The position numbers were made by a program, and so were the translations under genes. A stretch of DNA of 64,000 nucleotides from DIGJ01 sp041739345 (GTDB taxonomy: Bacteria; Bacillota; Clostridia; Lachnospirales; Lachnospiraceae), in contig JBGSNZ010000040.1 in NCBI GenBank assembly GCA_041739345.1, forward strand, positions 42,221 through 106,220, read 5' to 3'. How positions within the stretch are numbered: position 1 is the stretch's first letter; each line of letters opens with the position of its first letter. Below, in pieces: positions 53,372 to 62,554 of this stretch. A model generated the notes under the pieces. It was not told where the DNA came from, searched no databases, and was given only the letters and a program-made list of their open reading frames with translations.

Positions 53372-56059
53372 ATGAGTGAATTAAGACCAAAAATTGTAAA
53401 ACTGGCGAAAATGATAGGCGGTATTGCCGGTGCCATGAATAAAATTGATGAAAACGCTCCAGAATATTATTCTTTGGACTGCGTTGTAACCGATGACATG
53501 GCAGATATTGCACTAATTATCGGACTTCGTAAACCACGTACTTTTGAGTACATCGCAAAGCGTTCCGGTAAAACAAAAAAAGAAACCAAGGCGTTATTAG
53601 ACCAGTTAGCGTATACTGGTGTAGCTAAAGTCTATCCTGATAAGGAAGATGGAAAGAACCGTTATTTTGTAAATATCTTTGCACCTGGTGTTTTAGAAAT
53701 GATGGTTAATAACCGCGAACAACTTGCTGCATATCCACAAATTGGTAAAGCTTTTGAAGAATATACACGTCTTCGTCTGGCTCCTATGGCAGCAAAGTTC
53801 CCACAGGGTATGGCAATGATGCGTATTATCCCTGTAGAAGATGCAATTAAGGACCTTCCCGGAACACAACCATGGGAACGTCTCTCCTACTATCTTGATA
53901 AGTATGATACATTCAGCGTATCCGACTGCTCCTGCCGTCAGTCACGTCGTGTGATTGATGAAGGCTGTGGTCATATGGAACATGAAATTTGTGTCCAAAT
54001 GGGAGAAGGCGCAGAATTCTACATTAAGAGTGGACGTGGACGCCAAATTACCAGAGAAGAAGCAAAAGAGATTATCAAATTTGCAGAAGATAATGGCCTG
54101 ATGCACGAAATGCCTCACACTGATGGTCTTGGTGAATCAGCTGCTATTTGTAACTGTTGTGGATGTTCCTGTTTTTCCATGCGTCTAGCTAACTATTTTA
54201 ACACTCCAGATGCAATCCGTTCCAACTTCACTGCCAAAGTTACAAAGGATAACTGTGTAGCATGTGGCCAGTGTGTAGAACACTGTCCAGTTAATGCATT
54301 AAAGCTTGGTCAAAAGTTATGTTCCAAGAATCCTACAGATGTAAAAGCAGATCGTACCGCTCGTGATCATGCATGGAGTGAAAAGAACTATAACATCAAT
54401 TACCGAGAAAACCATGAAAATGTACTGGAAGAAGGTACTTCCCCATGTAAGACAGCCTGTCCAGCCCATATTTCAGTACAAGGTTATATCCAACTGGCTG
54501 CTCAGGGACGTTACCGTGATGCTCTTGAATTAATCAAAAAAGAAAACCCATTCCCAGCAGTATGCGGACGTATCTGTCCACATGCATGCGAAAGTGAATG
54601 TACCCGTGGTGATATTGACGAACCAATTGCAATCGATGAAATCAAAAAATTCATCGCAGATAAAGAACTTGATGAAGCAGTTCGTTTCATCCCTCCAATG
54701 CGTTACAATCTAGGAAACAAAGTTGCAATCATTGGTTCCGGTCCTTCTGGTCTATCCTGCGCATATTATCTAGCAATCGATGGATATAAGGTTACTGTTT
54801 TTGAAAAAGAAGAAAAGCTTGGTGGTATGTTGACCCTTGGTATTCCTTCTTTCCGCCTAGAAAAAGAAGTTCTTAATGCAGAAATCGATATTCTACGCGA
54901 AATGGGTGTTACCTTCAAAACTGGCGTAGAAGTTGGAAAAGATATCACCCTCAATCAGCTTCGTAACGAAGGCTATGAAGCATTCTACCTAGCAATCGGA
55001 GCTCAGGGTGGAAGAAGCCTTGGTATCGAAGGCGAGGATTCACAAGGTGTTATCACTGGTGTTGAATTCTTACGCAATGTAAGCCTTGGAAAAGATGCAT
55101 CACTCTCTGGTAATGTAGTTGTTATCGGAGGTGGAAATGTAGCAATCGACGTAGCTCGTACCGCAACTCGTGAAGGAGCTTTAGCCGTTGATTTATATTG
55201 TCTTGAAAGCCGCGAAGAAATGCCGGCATTACCAGATGAAATCGAAGAAGCTGAAGTAGATAAGGTTACTTTCAACAATGGCTGGGGACCAAAACGCCTC
55301 CTGACAGAAAATGGGAAAGTAACAGGCGTAGAATTTATGCGTTGCATTAGCGTATTTGACAACGACCATCGTTTTGCTCCTAAATATGATGAAAACGACA
55401 TTATTACTGTAAAAGCGGATACCGTACTGCTTTCTATCGGTCAGTCTATACAATGGGGCGAACTTCTCACTGGAAGTAAAGTAGAGCTTGGACACGGAAA
55501 CACTGTAAAAGCTGACGATTTAACCTTACAAACGAAGGAATCGGATATCTTTGTCGGCGGTGACTGCTTTACTGGACCAAAATTTGCTATCCATGCCATT
55601 GCGGCTGGAAAAGAAGGAGCAATATCCATCCACCGTTATGTTCAGCCAGGACAGTCTCTTGTATATGGACGTGACCACCGCGAATTTCATTCCTTTGATA
55701 AAAGTAACGTGGCCGTTGGTTTGCAAGACTTCGACACCACACCTCGTCAGCATGCAGGACACTCTCATGAGAATCAAGGAACTTTCCGTGATGATCGCTT
55801 AACCTTCACCGAAGAACAGATGAAGAAAGAAACCGAACGTTGCTTAAGTTGTGGTGCTGTAGAAGTTGACAGCTATATGTGCGTAGGCTGCGGTATGTGT
55901 ACAACAAAATGTAAGTTTGATGCTATCCATCTTGAACGTACCTATAATAGTGTACCTGATGCATATGAAAAGCTTCCTATTAAACTTGCTGCCAATGCAA
56001 TTGTACGTTCAGGTAAAATTGCTGCTACTTCTGTTAAAGAGATTGGTAAAAAGAAATAA
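53372..56059 (+). CDS. iron-sulfur flavoprotein oxidoreductase (GltD-like) with extra domains
   Basis: 895 residues. The first 320 residues combine a winged-helix-like part with a Cys-rich region (SDCSCRQ, CNCCGCSC) and a ferredoxin motif CVACGQCVEHCP. The middle is glutamate-synthase small-subunit-like: a cluster region CKTACPAH and CGRICPHACESEC, then two nucleotide folds (VAIIGSGPSGLSCAY near 450 and VVIGGGNVAID near 588). The C-terminus has another ferredoxin-like motif CVGCGMCTTKC. It probably moves electrons between NAD(P)H and ferredoxin or a partner. GAGG lies 7 bases before the ATG. Its place between hypB and hypA suggests a nickel or hydrogenase connection, but no hydrogenase subunit is encoded here. 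Confidence 0.88.
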   Translation: MSELRPKIVKLAKMIGGIAGAMNKIDENAPEYYSLDCVVTDDMADIALIIGLRKPRTFEYIAKRSGKTKKETKALLDQLAYTGVAKVYPDKEDGKNRYFVNIFAPGVLEMMVNNREQLAAYPQIGKAFEEYTRLRLAPMAAKFPQGMAMMRIIPVEDAIKDLPGTQPWERLSYYLDKYDTFSVSDCSCRQSRRVIDEGCGHMEHEICVQMGEGAEFYIKSGRGRQITREEAKEIIKFAEDNGLMHEMPHTDGLGESAAICNCCGCSCFSMRLANYFNTPDAIRSNFTAKVTKDNCVACGQCVEHCPVNALKLGQKLCSKNPTDVKADRTARDHAWSEKNYNINYRENHENVLEEGTSPCKTACPAHISVQGYIQLAAQGRYRDALELIKKENPFPAVCGRICPHACESECTRGDIDEPIAIDEIKKFIADKELDEAVRFIPPMRYNLGNKVAIIGSGPSGLSCAYYLAIDGYKVTVFEKEEKLGGMLTLGIPSFRLEKEVLNAEIDILREMGVTFKTGVEVGKDITLNQLRNEGYEAFYLAIGAQGGRSLGIEGEDSQGVITGVEFLRNVSLGKDASLSGNVVVIGGGNVAIDVARTATREGALAVDLYCLESREEMPALPDEIEEAEVDKVTFNNGWGPKRLLTENGKVTGVEFMRCISVFDNDHRFAPKYDENDIITVKADTVLLSIGQSIQWGELLTGSKVELGHGNTVKADDLTLQTKESDIFVGGDCFTGPKFAIHAIAAGKEGAISIHRYVQPGQSLVYGRDHREFHSFDKSNVAVGLQDFDTTPRQHAGHSHENQGTFRDDRLTFTEEQMKKETERCLSCGAVEVDSYMCVGCGMCTTKCKFDAIHLERTYNSVPDAYEKLPIKLAANAIVRSGKIAATSVKEIGKKK

Positions 56060-56108
56060 TTGTGGAAAGTAATCGTTTTCTCACAATTCACAAAGAATGA
56101 GGACATTT

Positions 56109-56450
56109 ATGCATGAACTTGGTGTATTGAATTCAATGGTGCATACCATTGAACGTATGATAAATGAACAAGATTTTACTAAAGTACATAAAGTTGTCAT
56201 AGAAGTTGGTGAACTCTCAGGTATCGTTCCACGATACCTGGAGGTAAGCTGGCCAGCTGCTACTTATAAGACTTTTATGGAAGATACCGAACTTGAATTA
56301 ATCGTTATTCCAGGCATTGTAAAATGTAAAAGTTGTGGTCGTGTATTTAATGCAGTATACAGCGATTTGAGCTGCCCTGACTGTTCTAGTGTCTCCATGG
56401 AGATTCTAGAAGGTGATGACCTAATGATTAAACAAATCGAATGTACCTAA
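56109..56450 (+). CDS. hypA: nickel chaperone HypA
   Basis: Small nickel metallochaperone of 113 residues. HypA proteins begin MHE with the nickel-binding His2; the ATG at 56109 gives MHELGVL and has GAGG 6 bases upstream, so the ATG four codons earlier is not the start. The zinc site is CKSC and CPDC. It is the last gene of the hypB operon and is followed by a terminator. Confidence 0.93.
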   Translation: MHELGVLNSMVHTIERMINEQDFTKVHKVVIEVGELSGIVPRYLEVSWPAATYKTFMEDTELELIVIPGIVKCKSCGRVFNAVYSDLSCPDCSSVSMEILEGDDLMIKQIECT

Positions 56451-56456
56451 GAAAAG

Positions 56457-56495
56457 ACTGCTTAAGAGGTGATATTTCATCCATCTTAAGCAGTC
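56457..56495. terminator. terminator shared by hypA and the GTPase-nuclease gene
   Basis: Perfect 12-bp stem GACTGCTTAAGA / TCTTAAGCAGTC followed by CTTTTT on the plus strand. It lies between two convergent genes. Confidence 0.85.
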
Positions 56496-56503
56496 CTTTT
56501 TAA

Positions 56504-59152
56504 TTAATTCTGTTCTTTTTTTATCATATCATCCATCTTTTGTTTTTCTTCCACCGATAATGCATCCATTAAATAATTGCGAGATTTTTCCTTTGTCTTT
56601 TGGTAATCTTGCTGCATTTTTTCATTTGCAAGTTCAATCTCCAATTTTAATTCTCTTGCCGACAGTAGAAAACATCCCGCTCCTCTTACAATGATTTGCT
56701 GCAAACCATCTGATGTTGCTACAATGATATTATATTTTTTTATGTTATCATGCGCAAATTTTTCAATATACTGATCGGCCGTCTGCGCTTCTTTGGTATA
56801 TACCATATGAATATTCTGATAATCGATTATTTCCTCCTGATGCCCTTCTACACGATAAGCATCAAACACAATCATAATCTGGCATTTTTTGATTCCTTGA
56901 TAATTACTTAAAACCTCCAATAGTATTCTCCTAGCTCCGTCCATATTGTCTTTTACATGCTCTTTTAGCTCCGGCCATGCATGGATTATGTTATAGCCAT
57001 CCACTAGTAAATATTCTTCTTTTTTCTCATTTGTCCTGCTAACATAACTAGTAGTCTCATAATAACTTTCACGCACTGATTTGTGTCTCTTCCAATCCGA
57101 CTTTTTACCCAGATTTGCGTAATAGGTTTTGTTAATAATTGCATCGATCTCATCCACGCCAATCCACGGTTCTTCTTTGAAATCATTTTGTTGTTCTTTT
57201 GTTTCCTCCGTCCAAGCACTCTTTTGTCTAAGAACACTTTCCACATGCATATGGGTCTTTACATCATCCCAATTTACCAAAAATCCTGCACCATTCGCGC
57301 AAAATACAGACCCCACCGGATTTTCAAGATCTCGCTCAGCATCATATCCAATTCTTTCTGTAATCTCTTCCTGATTGCGACATGGTTCATATCCTTTTAA
57401 ACTGCAAAATAATCGTCCAATTCCTTTGGTATACGCAATTACCTCTTTTTGATAATTTTGCATTGTGAGAACTGGAGCACTCCCTATTAGAAGCGCCATC
57501 TCTCCATCAGACTGCGATAATTCACTCGTTCCGTACATCTTTTCAATGTCATTCATTGCCCTTCCTACCATTTTTTCAGGCAATTCAAGCCAAAACGCAT
57601 AATAAGGCTCCAACAATATAGATTCTGCCTCTTTTAAGCCCTGACGTACTGCGCGATAGGTAGCCTCGCGAAAATCGCCGCCTTCTGTATGCTTATTATG
57701 GGCTCTTCCTGCAACTAATGTAATTTTCATGTCAGTAATTGCAGAACCTGTTAAAACTCCTCTATGAACTTTCTCTTGTAGATGTGTTAAAATCAGTCTT
57801 TGCCAGTTCTTTAAAAGCATATCCTCATTGCATTGCGTATCAAATACAAGGCCACTTCCCGGCTCTCCTTGTTCTAATTTTAGGTGCACCTCCGCATAAT
57901 GTCTCAGTGGTTCAAAGTGTCCTACTCCTTCCACGATATTAGCAATGGTTTCTTTATATATAATTCTTCCATCACCAAAGGATACCTCAACACCAAATCG
58001 GCTTTGTATCATACTCTGTAAGATTTCAAGCTGTATCTCGCCCATTATCTTTACCTGAATCTCTTGCAGCTGTTCATCCCATGCCACATGCAGTTCTGGC
58101 TCTTCTTCTTCAATTTGCCGAAGTTTTGCAAGCATCACTCGTTTTTCACAATCGTTTGGAAGTATCATCCGATAAGAAAGTACCGGTTCCAATATCGGTG
58201 CATTGGAAGCTTTCTCAGTCCCAAGACCTTCTCCCACCCTGCTTTGGTTGATTCCGGTTACTGCACATACAACTCCCGCCTCTATTTCACCTACTGCTTC
58301 AAATTTCTGACCGGAATAAATGCGGATTTGATTCACTTTTTCTTCCCAGTCTTGACCAGTTAAAGGGTCTTTAACCTTTAGTATTCCGCCTGTAATCTTC
58401 ATGTGCGTAAGGCGGTTTCCTTGTTCATCTCTTGTAATTTTAAATATTTTAGCTCCAAATTTGTCCGGATATGACGGGATTAAGGAATAGATTTCGATTG
58501 CCTGCATAAGCTTTTCAATCCCTTCTAATTTCAAAGCTGATCCAAAAAAACATGGAAATACCTTTCGCTCTCTGACCGCCATTTTTATCTGCTCACATTC
58601 TATCTTTCCTGTTTCCAAATAGGCGTCCATCATACTTTCATCACACATCGCAAGCTGATCATAAAGGCCTTCTTCTTTTTCTTGTTCAAATTCAATGCAT
58701 CCATCATCCAATTGCTTTTTTATTTCTTTGATCAGTCCATCCTTATCTATCTCATTTTGATCCATCTTATTGACAAACAAAAAAACTGGTATCTGATACT
58801 GATCTAAAAGCCGCCATACCGTTTTTGTATGGCCTTGTACCCCATCAGCACCACTTATCACTAAAATCGCATAATCCATTACCTGTAGTGTCCGCTCCAT
58901 TTCAGCAGAGAAGTCCACGTGCCCGGGGGTATCTAGTAAGGTAATCTGAGTCTTACCAATTTCAAATATAGCCTGCTTCGAAAAAATGGTGATTCCTCGT
59001 TTTTTTTCTAACTCATAAGTATCTAGATAAGCGTCCTTATTGTCTACTCTTCCAAGCTTCAAAGTTTTACCACTCAGATAAAGCATGCCCTCTGATAATG
59101 TTGTTTTACCTGCATCCACATGTGCCAGTATTCCTATTACTAAATTTTTCAT
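56504..59152 (-). CDS. TetM/EF-G-like GTPase fused to a YacP/Rae1-like NYN nuclease
   Basis: 882 residues. Residues 1-690 are an EF-G paralogue of the ribosomal-protection type: G1 AHVDAGKT, RGITI, G3 DTPGHVDF with its catalytic His, G4 NKMD, and a domain IV/V region ending in YTKGIGR and LKGYEPC. After a charged linker, residues about 713-850 form a NYN/PIN-like domain of the YacP type: VDGYN (Asp718), VFDAYRV (Asp764), TADQY (Asp793), ATSDG (Asp815) and SAREL. YacP/Rae1 of Bacillus is a ribosome-dependent mRNA endonuclease. The fusion implies a factor that binds the A site and cuts mRNA there, which is inference. Tetracycline resistance is not shown. It starts 2 bases after a NUDIX gene. 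Confidence 0.9.
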   Translation of the reverse strand: MKNLVIGILAHVDAGKTTLSEGMLYLSGKTLKLGRVDNKDAYLDTYELEKKRGITIFSKQAIFEIGKTQITLLDTPGHVDFSAEMERTLQVMDYAILVISGADGVQGHTKTVWRLLDQYQIPVFLFVNKMDQNEIDKDGLIKEIKKQLDDGCIEFEQEKEEGLYDQLAMCDESMMDAYLETGKIECEQIKMAVRERKVFPCFFGSALKLEGIEKLMQAIEIYSLIPSYPDKFGAKIFKITRDEQGNRLTHMKITGGILKVKDPLTGQDWEEKVNQIRIYSGQKFEAVGEIEAGVVCAVTGINQSRVGEGLGTEKASNAPILEPVLSYRMILPNDCEKRVMLAKLRQIEEEEPELHVAWDEQLQEIQVKIMGEIQLEILQSMIQSRFGVEVSFGDGRIIYKETIANIVEGVGHFEPLRHYAEVHLKLEQGEPGSGLVFDTQCNEDMLLKNWQRLILTHLQEKVHRGVLTGSAITDMKITLVAGRAHNKHTEGGDFREATYRAVRQGLKEAESILLEPYYAFWLELPEKMVGRAMNDIEKMYGTSELSQSDGEMALLIGSAPVLTMQNYQKEVIAYTKGIGRLFCSLKGYEPCRNQEEITERIGYDAERDLENPVGSVFCANGAGFLVNWDDVKTHMHVESVLRQKSAWTEETKEQQNDFKEEPWIGVDEIDAIINKTYYANLGKKSDWKRHKSVRESYYETTSYVSRTNEKKEEYLLVDGYNIIHAWPELKEHVKDNMDGARRILLEVLSNYQGIKKCQIMIVFDAYRVEGHQEEIIDYQNIHMVYTKEAQTADQYIEKFAHDNIKKYNIIVATSDGLQQIIVRGAGCFLLSARELKLEIELANEKMQQDYQKTKEKSRNYLMDALSVEEKQKMDDMIKKEQN

Positions 59153-59154
59153 TC

Positions 59155-59832
59155 TTAATTAAAAATCCTTCTATTTTTATCTGCAAAAGCAATCGTGCCA
59201 TGCAACTGGTTTTTTTCTAATAAATTATATTCATCCATCAGATTCAATACTGATTTTACGATTTGTGCTGTCAGCCCCCAAATAACCCAATCCTGATACT
59301 GGTAAAACAAAATTTCATAAGTGCCCTTTGCCCACGGATATTTCACCCCTCCTGGGATCCATTCATAAGGAAAATCTTCCGGTGGTTCATTAATCAGTTT
59401 ACTTTCAAATATCTCCGGTAGCTGATTACGAAAGAAGTCCAATGGTATTTTTATAATTTCTTCTACTTCATCTGTACTAAAGGTATCCTGATAATCTTTT
59501 AATACACCGATAAAAGGATGAATCATTAAATTAAACGGTGAAACATATACATCCCCTGGTCCTATCAGCTCTATTTGTTGCCGAAGGACTTTTAGCTCTT
59601 CAAGCGTTTCACGTACAGCACATTCTTGCAATGATTCACCTTCCTCAAGTTTTCCACCAGGAAAACAGATTTCTCCTGGCTGACGCCTTAATTTACTCGA
59701 TCTTTTTTCAAATAATAAATAGGTAACTCCTGAAATATCAATCATAGGAATCAATACTGCATACTGTCTAAATTTCTCTTCTCCAATAATCCCTGGTCTT
59801 CTCGTTGAAAATTGTTCTTTCTTCAAAAGCAT
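59155..59832 (-). CDS. NUDIX hydrolase, CoA pyrophosphatase type
   Basis: 225 residues. The NUDIX box GGKLEEGESLQECAVRETLEE is complete in pattern. The preceding SSKLRRQPGEICFPGG matches the CoA-diphosphatase signature, so it probably cleaves CoA or a related nucleotide to phosphopantetheine and ADP. Its stop is 2 bases before the start of the GTPase-nuclease gene, so the two are co-transcribed, though no functional link is evident. Confidence 0.88.
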   Translation of the reverse strand: MLLKKEQFSTRRPGIIGEEKFRQYAVLIPMIDISGVTYLLFEKRSSKLRRQPGEICFPGGKLEEGESLQECAVRETLEELKVLRQQIELIGPGDVYVSPFNLMIHPFIGVLKDYQDTFSTDEVEEIIKIPLDFFRNQLPEIFESKLINEPPEDFPYEWIPGGVKYPWAKGTYEILFYQYQDWVIWGLTAQIVKSVLNLMDEYNLLEKNQLHGTIAFADKNRRIFN

Positions 59833-59884
59833 GGCCTCCTTTCTCCTAGTGAATTACGTTAACTTGCTCTATATTTGTCTAAAT

Positions 59885-60697
59885 CTACGCTTTCCATTCT
59901 TTTGGATAAAACAAGTAATTCGGCAATTTTGTATTTGAGTTTCCTTTTGTCGCATTAACCTGCATTTGTGTCAAAAAGACACTTTTACTTAAATTCGCAT
60001 TTTTTATATTAGCGTCACGTAGGTCTGCTCCCAAAAAATTAGTACCTTGCATGCTGCATCCTTCAAGATTAGCAGCAATCATCAGTGACATACTAAAATC
60101 TTTACCATCAAGATTAACTCCTTTAAAGTTCTTTCCAAAGAAATCTCTTTTATGATCTTCATTCGATGGCTTTGCTATCAGTTTGCTTACTTCTTTCAGT
60201 TGTTCATTCACCTTTAATCGATATGCATCTATATCCAACTTCATAATGGCATCTGCTTCTAACGATGTCATCTGCTCATTTTCGGCAATCAATGCATCCA
60301 GATTTAAATTTATTTTCTCTGTCAGATTTAAAGAGGAAGCTTCGACTAAATACCACAACATCTGATGTAACAAAAAAACCGCGTGGAAAACTTCAAAAAC
60401 TTGATTTGCTTGCTTGGGGTGTGACTGCCAATTTGTTGTCGGAAAGCAATCCTGTGTAACTTTCTGACCAGCTCCAAAGCAATCATATGCTAAGCAGCCT
60501 TTCATCTTGGATTGCGCTAATTTAGAATGAATGGTACAACGAAAATCTGGCATAAGATTCTGACAAGGCTTACCCGCTATTTTATTTGCTGGAAATCCAT
60601 CACTTTTCGAACAATATAGTGCAACGCAACACAAACCACTACATTTTGCGCAGTCTATGGTTAATTTTTTTTTAAAATCGATATACTCTTTTTTCAT
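59885..60697 (-). CDS. Cys-rich N-domain with pentapeptide-repeat C-domain
   Basis: About 270 residues. The N-terminal 90 residues hold a dense cysteine set (DCAKCSGLCC, FRCTIH, KGCLAYDCFG) that could bind zinc or an iron-sulfur cluster. A helical middle follows, then a right-handed pentapeptide-repeat helix (about 205-255; NFKGVNLDGKDF, ANLEGCSMQGTNF, ADLRDANIKNANL). Pentapeptide proteins can mimic DNA, but no target is known for this architecture. The start at 60697 has GGTGG 8 bases upstream; a GTG 4 codons earlier overlaps it. Confidence 0.82.
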   Translation of the reverse strand: MKKEYIDFKKKLTIDCAKCSGLCCVALYCSKSDGFPANKIAGKPCQNLMPDFRCTIHSKLAQSKMKGCLAYDCFGAGQKVTQDCFPTTNWQSHPKQANQVFEVFHAVFLLHQMLWYLVEASSLNLTEKINLNLDALIAENEQMTSLEADAIMKLDIDAYRLKVNEQLKEVSKLIAKPSNEDHKRDFFGKNFKGVNLDGKDFSMSLMIAANLEGCSMQGTNFLGADLRDANIKNANLSKSVFLTQMQVNATKGNSNTKLPNYLFYPKEWKA

Positions 60698-60759
60698 CGT
60701 TTCTACCACCTACATTTATGTAACTTACATTTTCTTTTTTATATTGATTATTGCTTGAG

Positions 60760-60786
60760 ATTAGTACAAATACTAATCAATTAGTA
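60760..60786. promoter_or_regulatory. three ATTAGTA half-sites upstream of the pentapeptide gene
   Basis: ATTAGTA (60760-60766), TACTAAT (60771-60777) and ATTAGTA (60780-60786) form two overlapping dyads 63 bases before the start codon. They look like an operator; the binding protein is unknown. Confidence 0.5.
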
Positions 60787-60834
60787 TTCTAACTCATTAC
60801 TACTTTTTTCGCAAATTATAAAGTTATACAATAA

Positions 60835-60880
60835 AAATGAACCTCAAAAGTTAGAAATTTTCTAACTTTGAGGTTCATTT
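60835..60880 (-). terminator. terminator of the SIMPL-domain gene
   Basis: Long stem AAATGAACCTCA / TGAGGTTCATTT extended by AGTTAGAAA / TTTCTAACT with a one-base bulge, 37 bases past the stop. Confidence 0.88.
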
Positions 60881-60916
60881 ATTTTTAATATTGCTTTTGA
60901 AGATCTTATCCTAATT

Positions 60917-61663
60917 TTACTTATCAACTTCGAATGTACAATGAACTACTGCTGTAATCTCTTTTTTTAAAGAAGATGTATCACTAATGCCATAATCCGA
61001 TATCTCATTTGAATAAAGAGGTGTTATCTGCATTACTCCCATATCTGCATATGTTAAGTCACCCAGTTTACTTCCTGCATTTTCCGCAATCATACCCGCA
61101 CGCTTTGTAGCATCCTTGGTTGCCTCTGCAAGCATCGTAACTTTCATATCTGCCAGTTTTGTATACATGTACTGAGGTTCATATGATTGAAACTGAACAC
61201 CCTCACTTAAAAGTTCTGTTGCATTTCGTGAAATCTCCGTAACTTTATCAATTTCTCCCGAACTGATTGTGACTGTCTGACTTAAATCATAATAATCAAT
61301 TTTGCTCGTTGTTACACCATATTCATTTGTAATATAATAGGGAGATGTCGATATCGAGGAAAATACGAGATCACTTTCTTTAATTCCCTGTCCTATTAGA
61401 TATTTGCTGACTTTTTCCCTACTTGCCTCTAGATCAGCATATGCATCTTTCAGTATGGGTGACTGTGTATTAAAATAACCAGTCCACACAATCAAATCAG
61501 AAGTAATTTGCTGTTTTGCAGAACCCGTGACTACAATGCTGGTTCTGTTGCTTTTAATCTCTATCAAAGCATTTGATGCAATGATGGCGGATGCTATGAT
61601 CCCTATTGCCAGTATAATAGCAATAATAATATTACCAATGGTCCTAGACTTGTTCTCGTTCAC
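60917..61663 (-). CDS. SIMPL (DUF541) domain protein, membrane anchored
   Basis: 248 residues. One N-terminal membrane helix (about 10-32), then a SIMPL domain outside the membrane (VVTGSAKQQITSDL, ESDLVFSSISTSPYY, AEATKDATKRAGMIAENAG). Members of this family are linked to stress protection, but their biochemical role is unclear. It probably starts with GTG, with AGGA 8 bases upstream. Confidence 0.88.
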   Translation of the reverse strand: MNENKSRTIGNIIIAIILAIGIIASAIIASNALIEIKSNRTSIVVTGSAKQQITSDLIVWTGYFNTQSPILKDAYADLEASREKVSKYLIGQGIKESDLVFSSISTSPYYITNEYGVTTSKIDYYDLSQTVTISSGEIDKVTEISRNATELLSEGVQFQSYEPQYMYTKLADMKVTMLAEATKDATKRAGMIAENAGSKLGDLTYADMGVMQITPLYSNEISDYGISDTSSLKKEITAVVHCTFEVDK

Positions 61664-61923
61664 AGATTTATTCCTTTCATATGAGATGATGGTTAGCGTT
61701 ATTTGAATTTATTCTTATAACGTAAGTTAATCAAAATCACTTGAGGCGTTTTTTCTATGTTGTCTTATATTATGCGCTATGTTTCGTCCCCGTGCTAGTA
61801 TCAATATATGACTTCATGATGCCATATTTTCAGCGGAAAACTTTCCAAGTAATTTCAAACTATTATATCAAATATAACTACATTTAACAATAATTAATTC
61901 CATTATTTACCAACATTTAAGAA

Positions 61924-62328
61924 TTACTTATTCCTTGTGTGAAAGTTCAAACTAGTTTCCCAAGTAAGTGTACCTGTTTTTTCTGCATTTTCATAACAGT
62001 CGATTTTATAATTTAAGCGTTCTAGTGTACTTTTCATTTCTTTAATTTTTTCCAAAATCTTTTTTCGTTCTTCTATAAGTAATTCTTTTCTTACGGTTAA
62101 CGTTGAATTTCCTTGTTTTGTAAGCGTACAATATTCAATCAAGGATTCTATTGGCACTCCGGCTGCCCTCATACATTTTGCCAGCTCAATCCAGCTACAG
62201 GATTCTTCTGTATAATTCCTCATTCCACTGGAAGTTCTATTTACTTCTGGAATTAATCCTATTCTTTCATAATATCTTAGTGTATCTTGCGTAAGGTCGT
62301 ATAATTTACTAACTTCTGCAATTGTCAT
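61924..62328 (-). CDS. MerR-family regulator of the alcohol dehydrogenase
   Basis: 134 residues from the ATG at 62328, which has GGAGG 8 bases upstream. The N-terminal MerR helix-turn-helix reads MTIAEVSKLYDL and TLRYYERIGLIP; a dimerisation coiled coil follows. No cysteine metal site is visible at the C-terminus, so it fits the aldehyde- or stress-responsive subgroup (AdhR/NmlR-like). It lies after the iron alcohol dehydrogenase gene, whose promoter has a MerR-type operator. Confidence 0.88.
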   Translation of the reverse strand: MTIAEVSKLYDLTQDTLRYYERIGLIPEVNRTSSGMRNYTEESCSWIELAKCMRAAGVPIESLIEYCTLTKQGNSTLTVRKELLIEERKKILEKIKEMKSTLERLNYKIDCYENAEKTGTLTWETSLNFHTRNK

Positions 62329-62497
62329 ATGTTTTTCCTCCACCTATAGTCTAGCATGTAACATTTCTTTTTGACAAACTTATTTTAGTCTTTTTCCGCA
62401 TACCAGCTTTGTCAGTAGTAGGAATCAAAATTACATCACCCAAATATCTCTCTTGCGTTTTCCTCATTCCTAAGAATAACAAAAATGGTCAAAATTT

Positions 62498-62527
62498 TAA
62501 GAAGTGGCTATATTTCACCACTTCTTA
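62498..62527 (-). terminator. terminator of the alcohol dehydrogenase gene
   Basis: Perfect 10-bp stem TAAGAAGTGG / CCACTTCTTA with a 10-base loop and AT-rich flanks, 27 bases past the stop. Confidence 0.75.
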
Positions 62528-62554
62528 TCCTATTTATTTAAAATATCTATTCTT

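Noticed and set aside
53372..56059. Glutamate synthase small subunit
   Set aside because: No large subunit is encoded nearby, and the extra N- and C-terminal cluster domains and the hypAB context do not fit.
56504..59152. Tetracycline resistance gene
   Set aside because: The GTPase is only a distant TetM relative, carries a nuclease domain, and lies in an ordinary chromosomal context beside a NUDIX gene.
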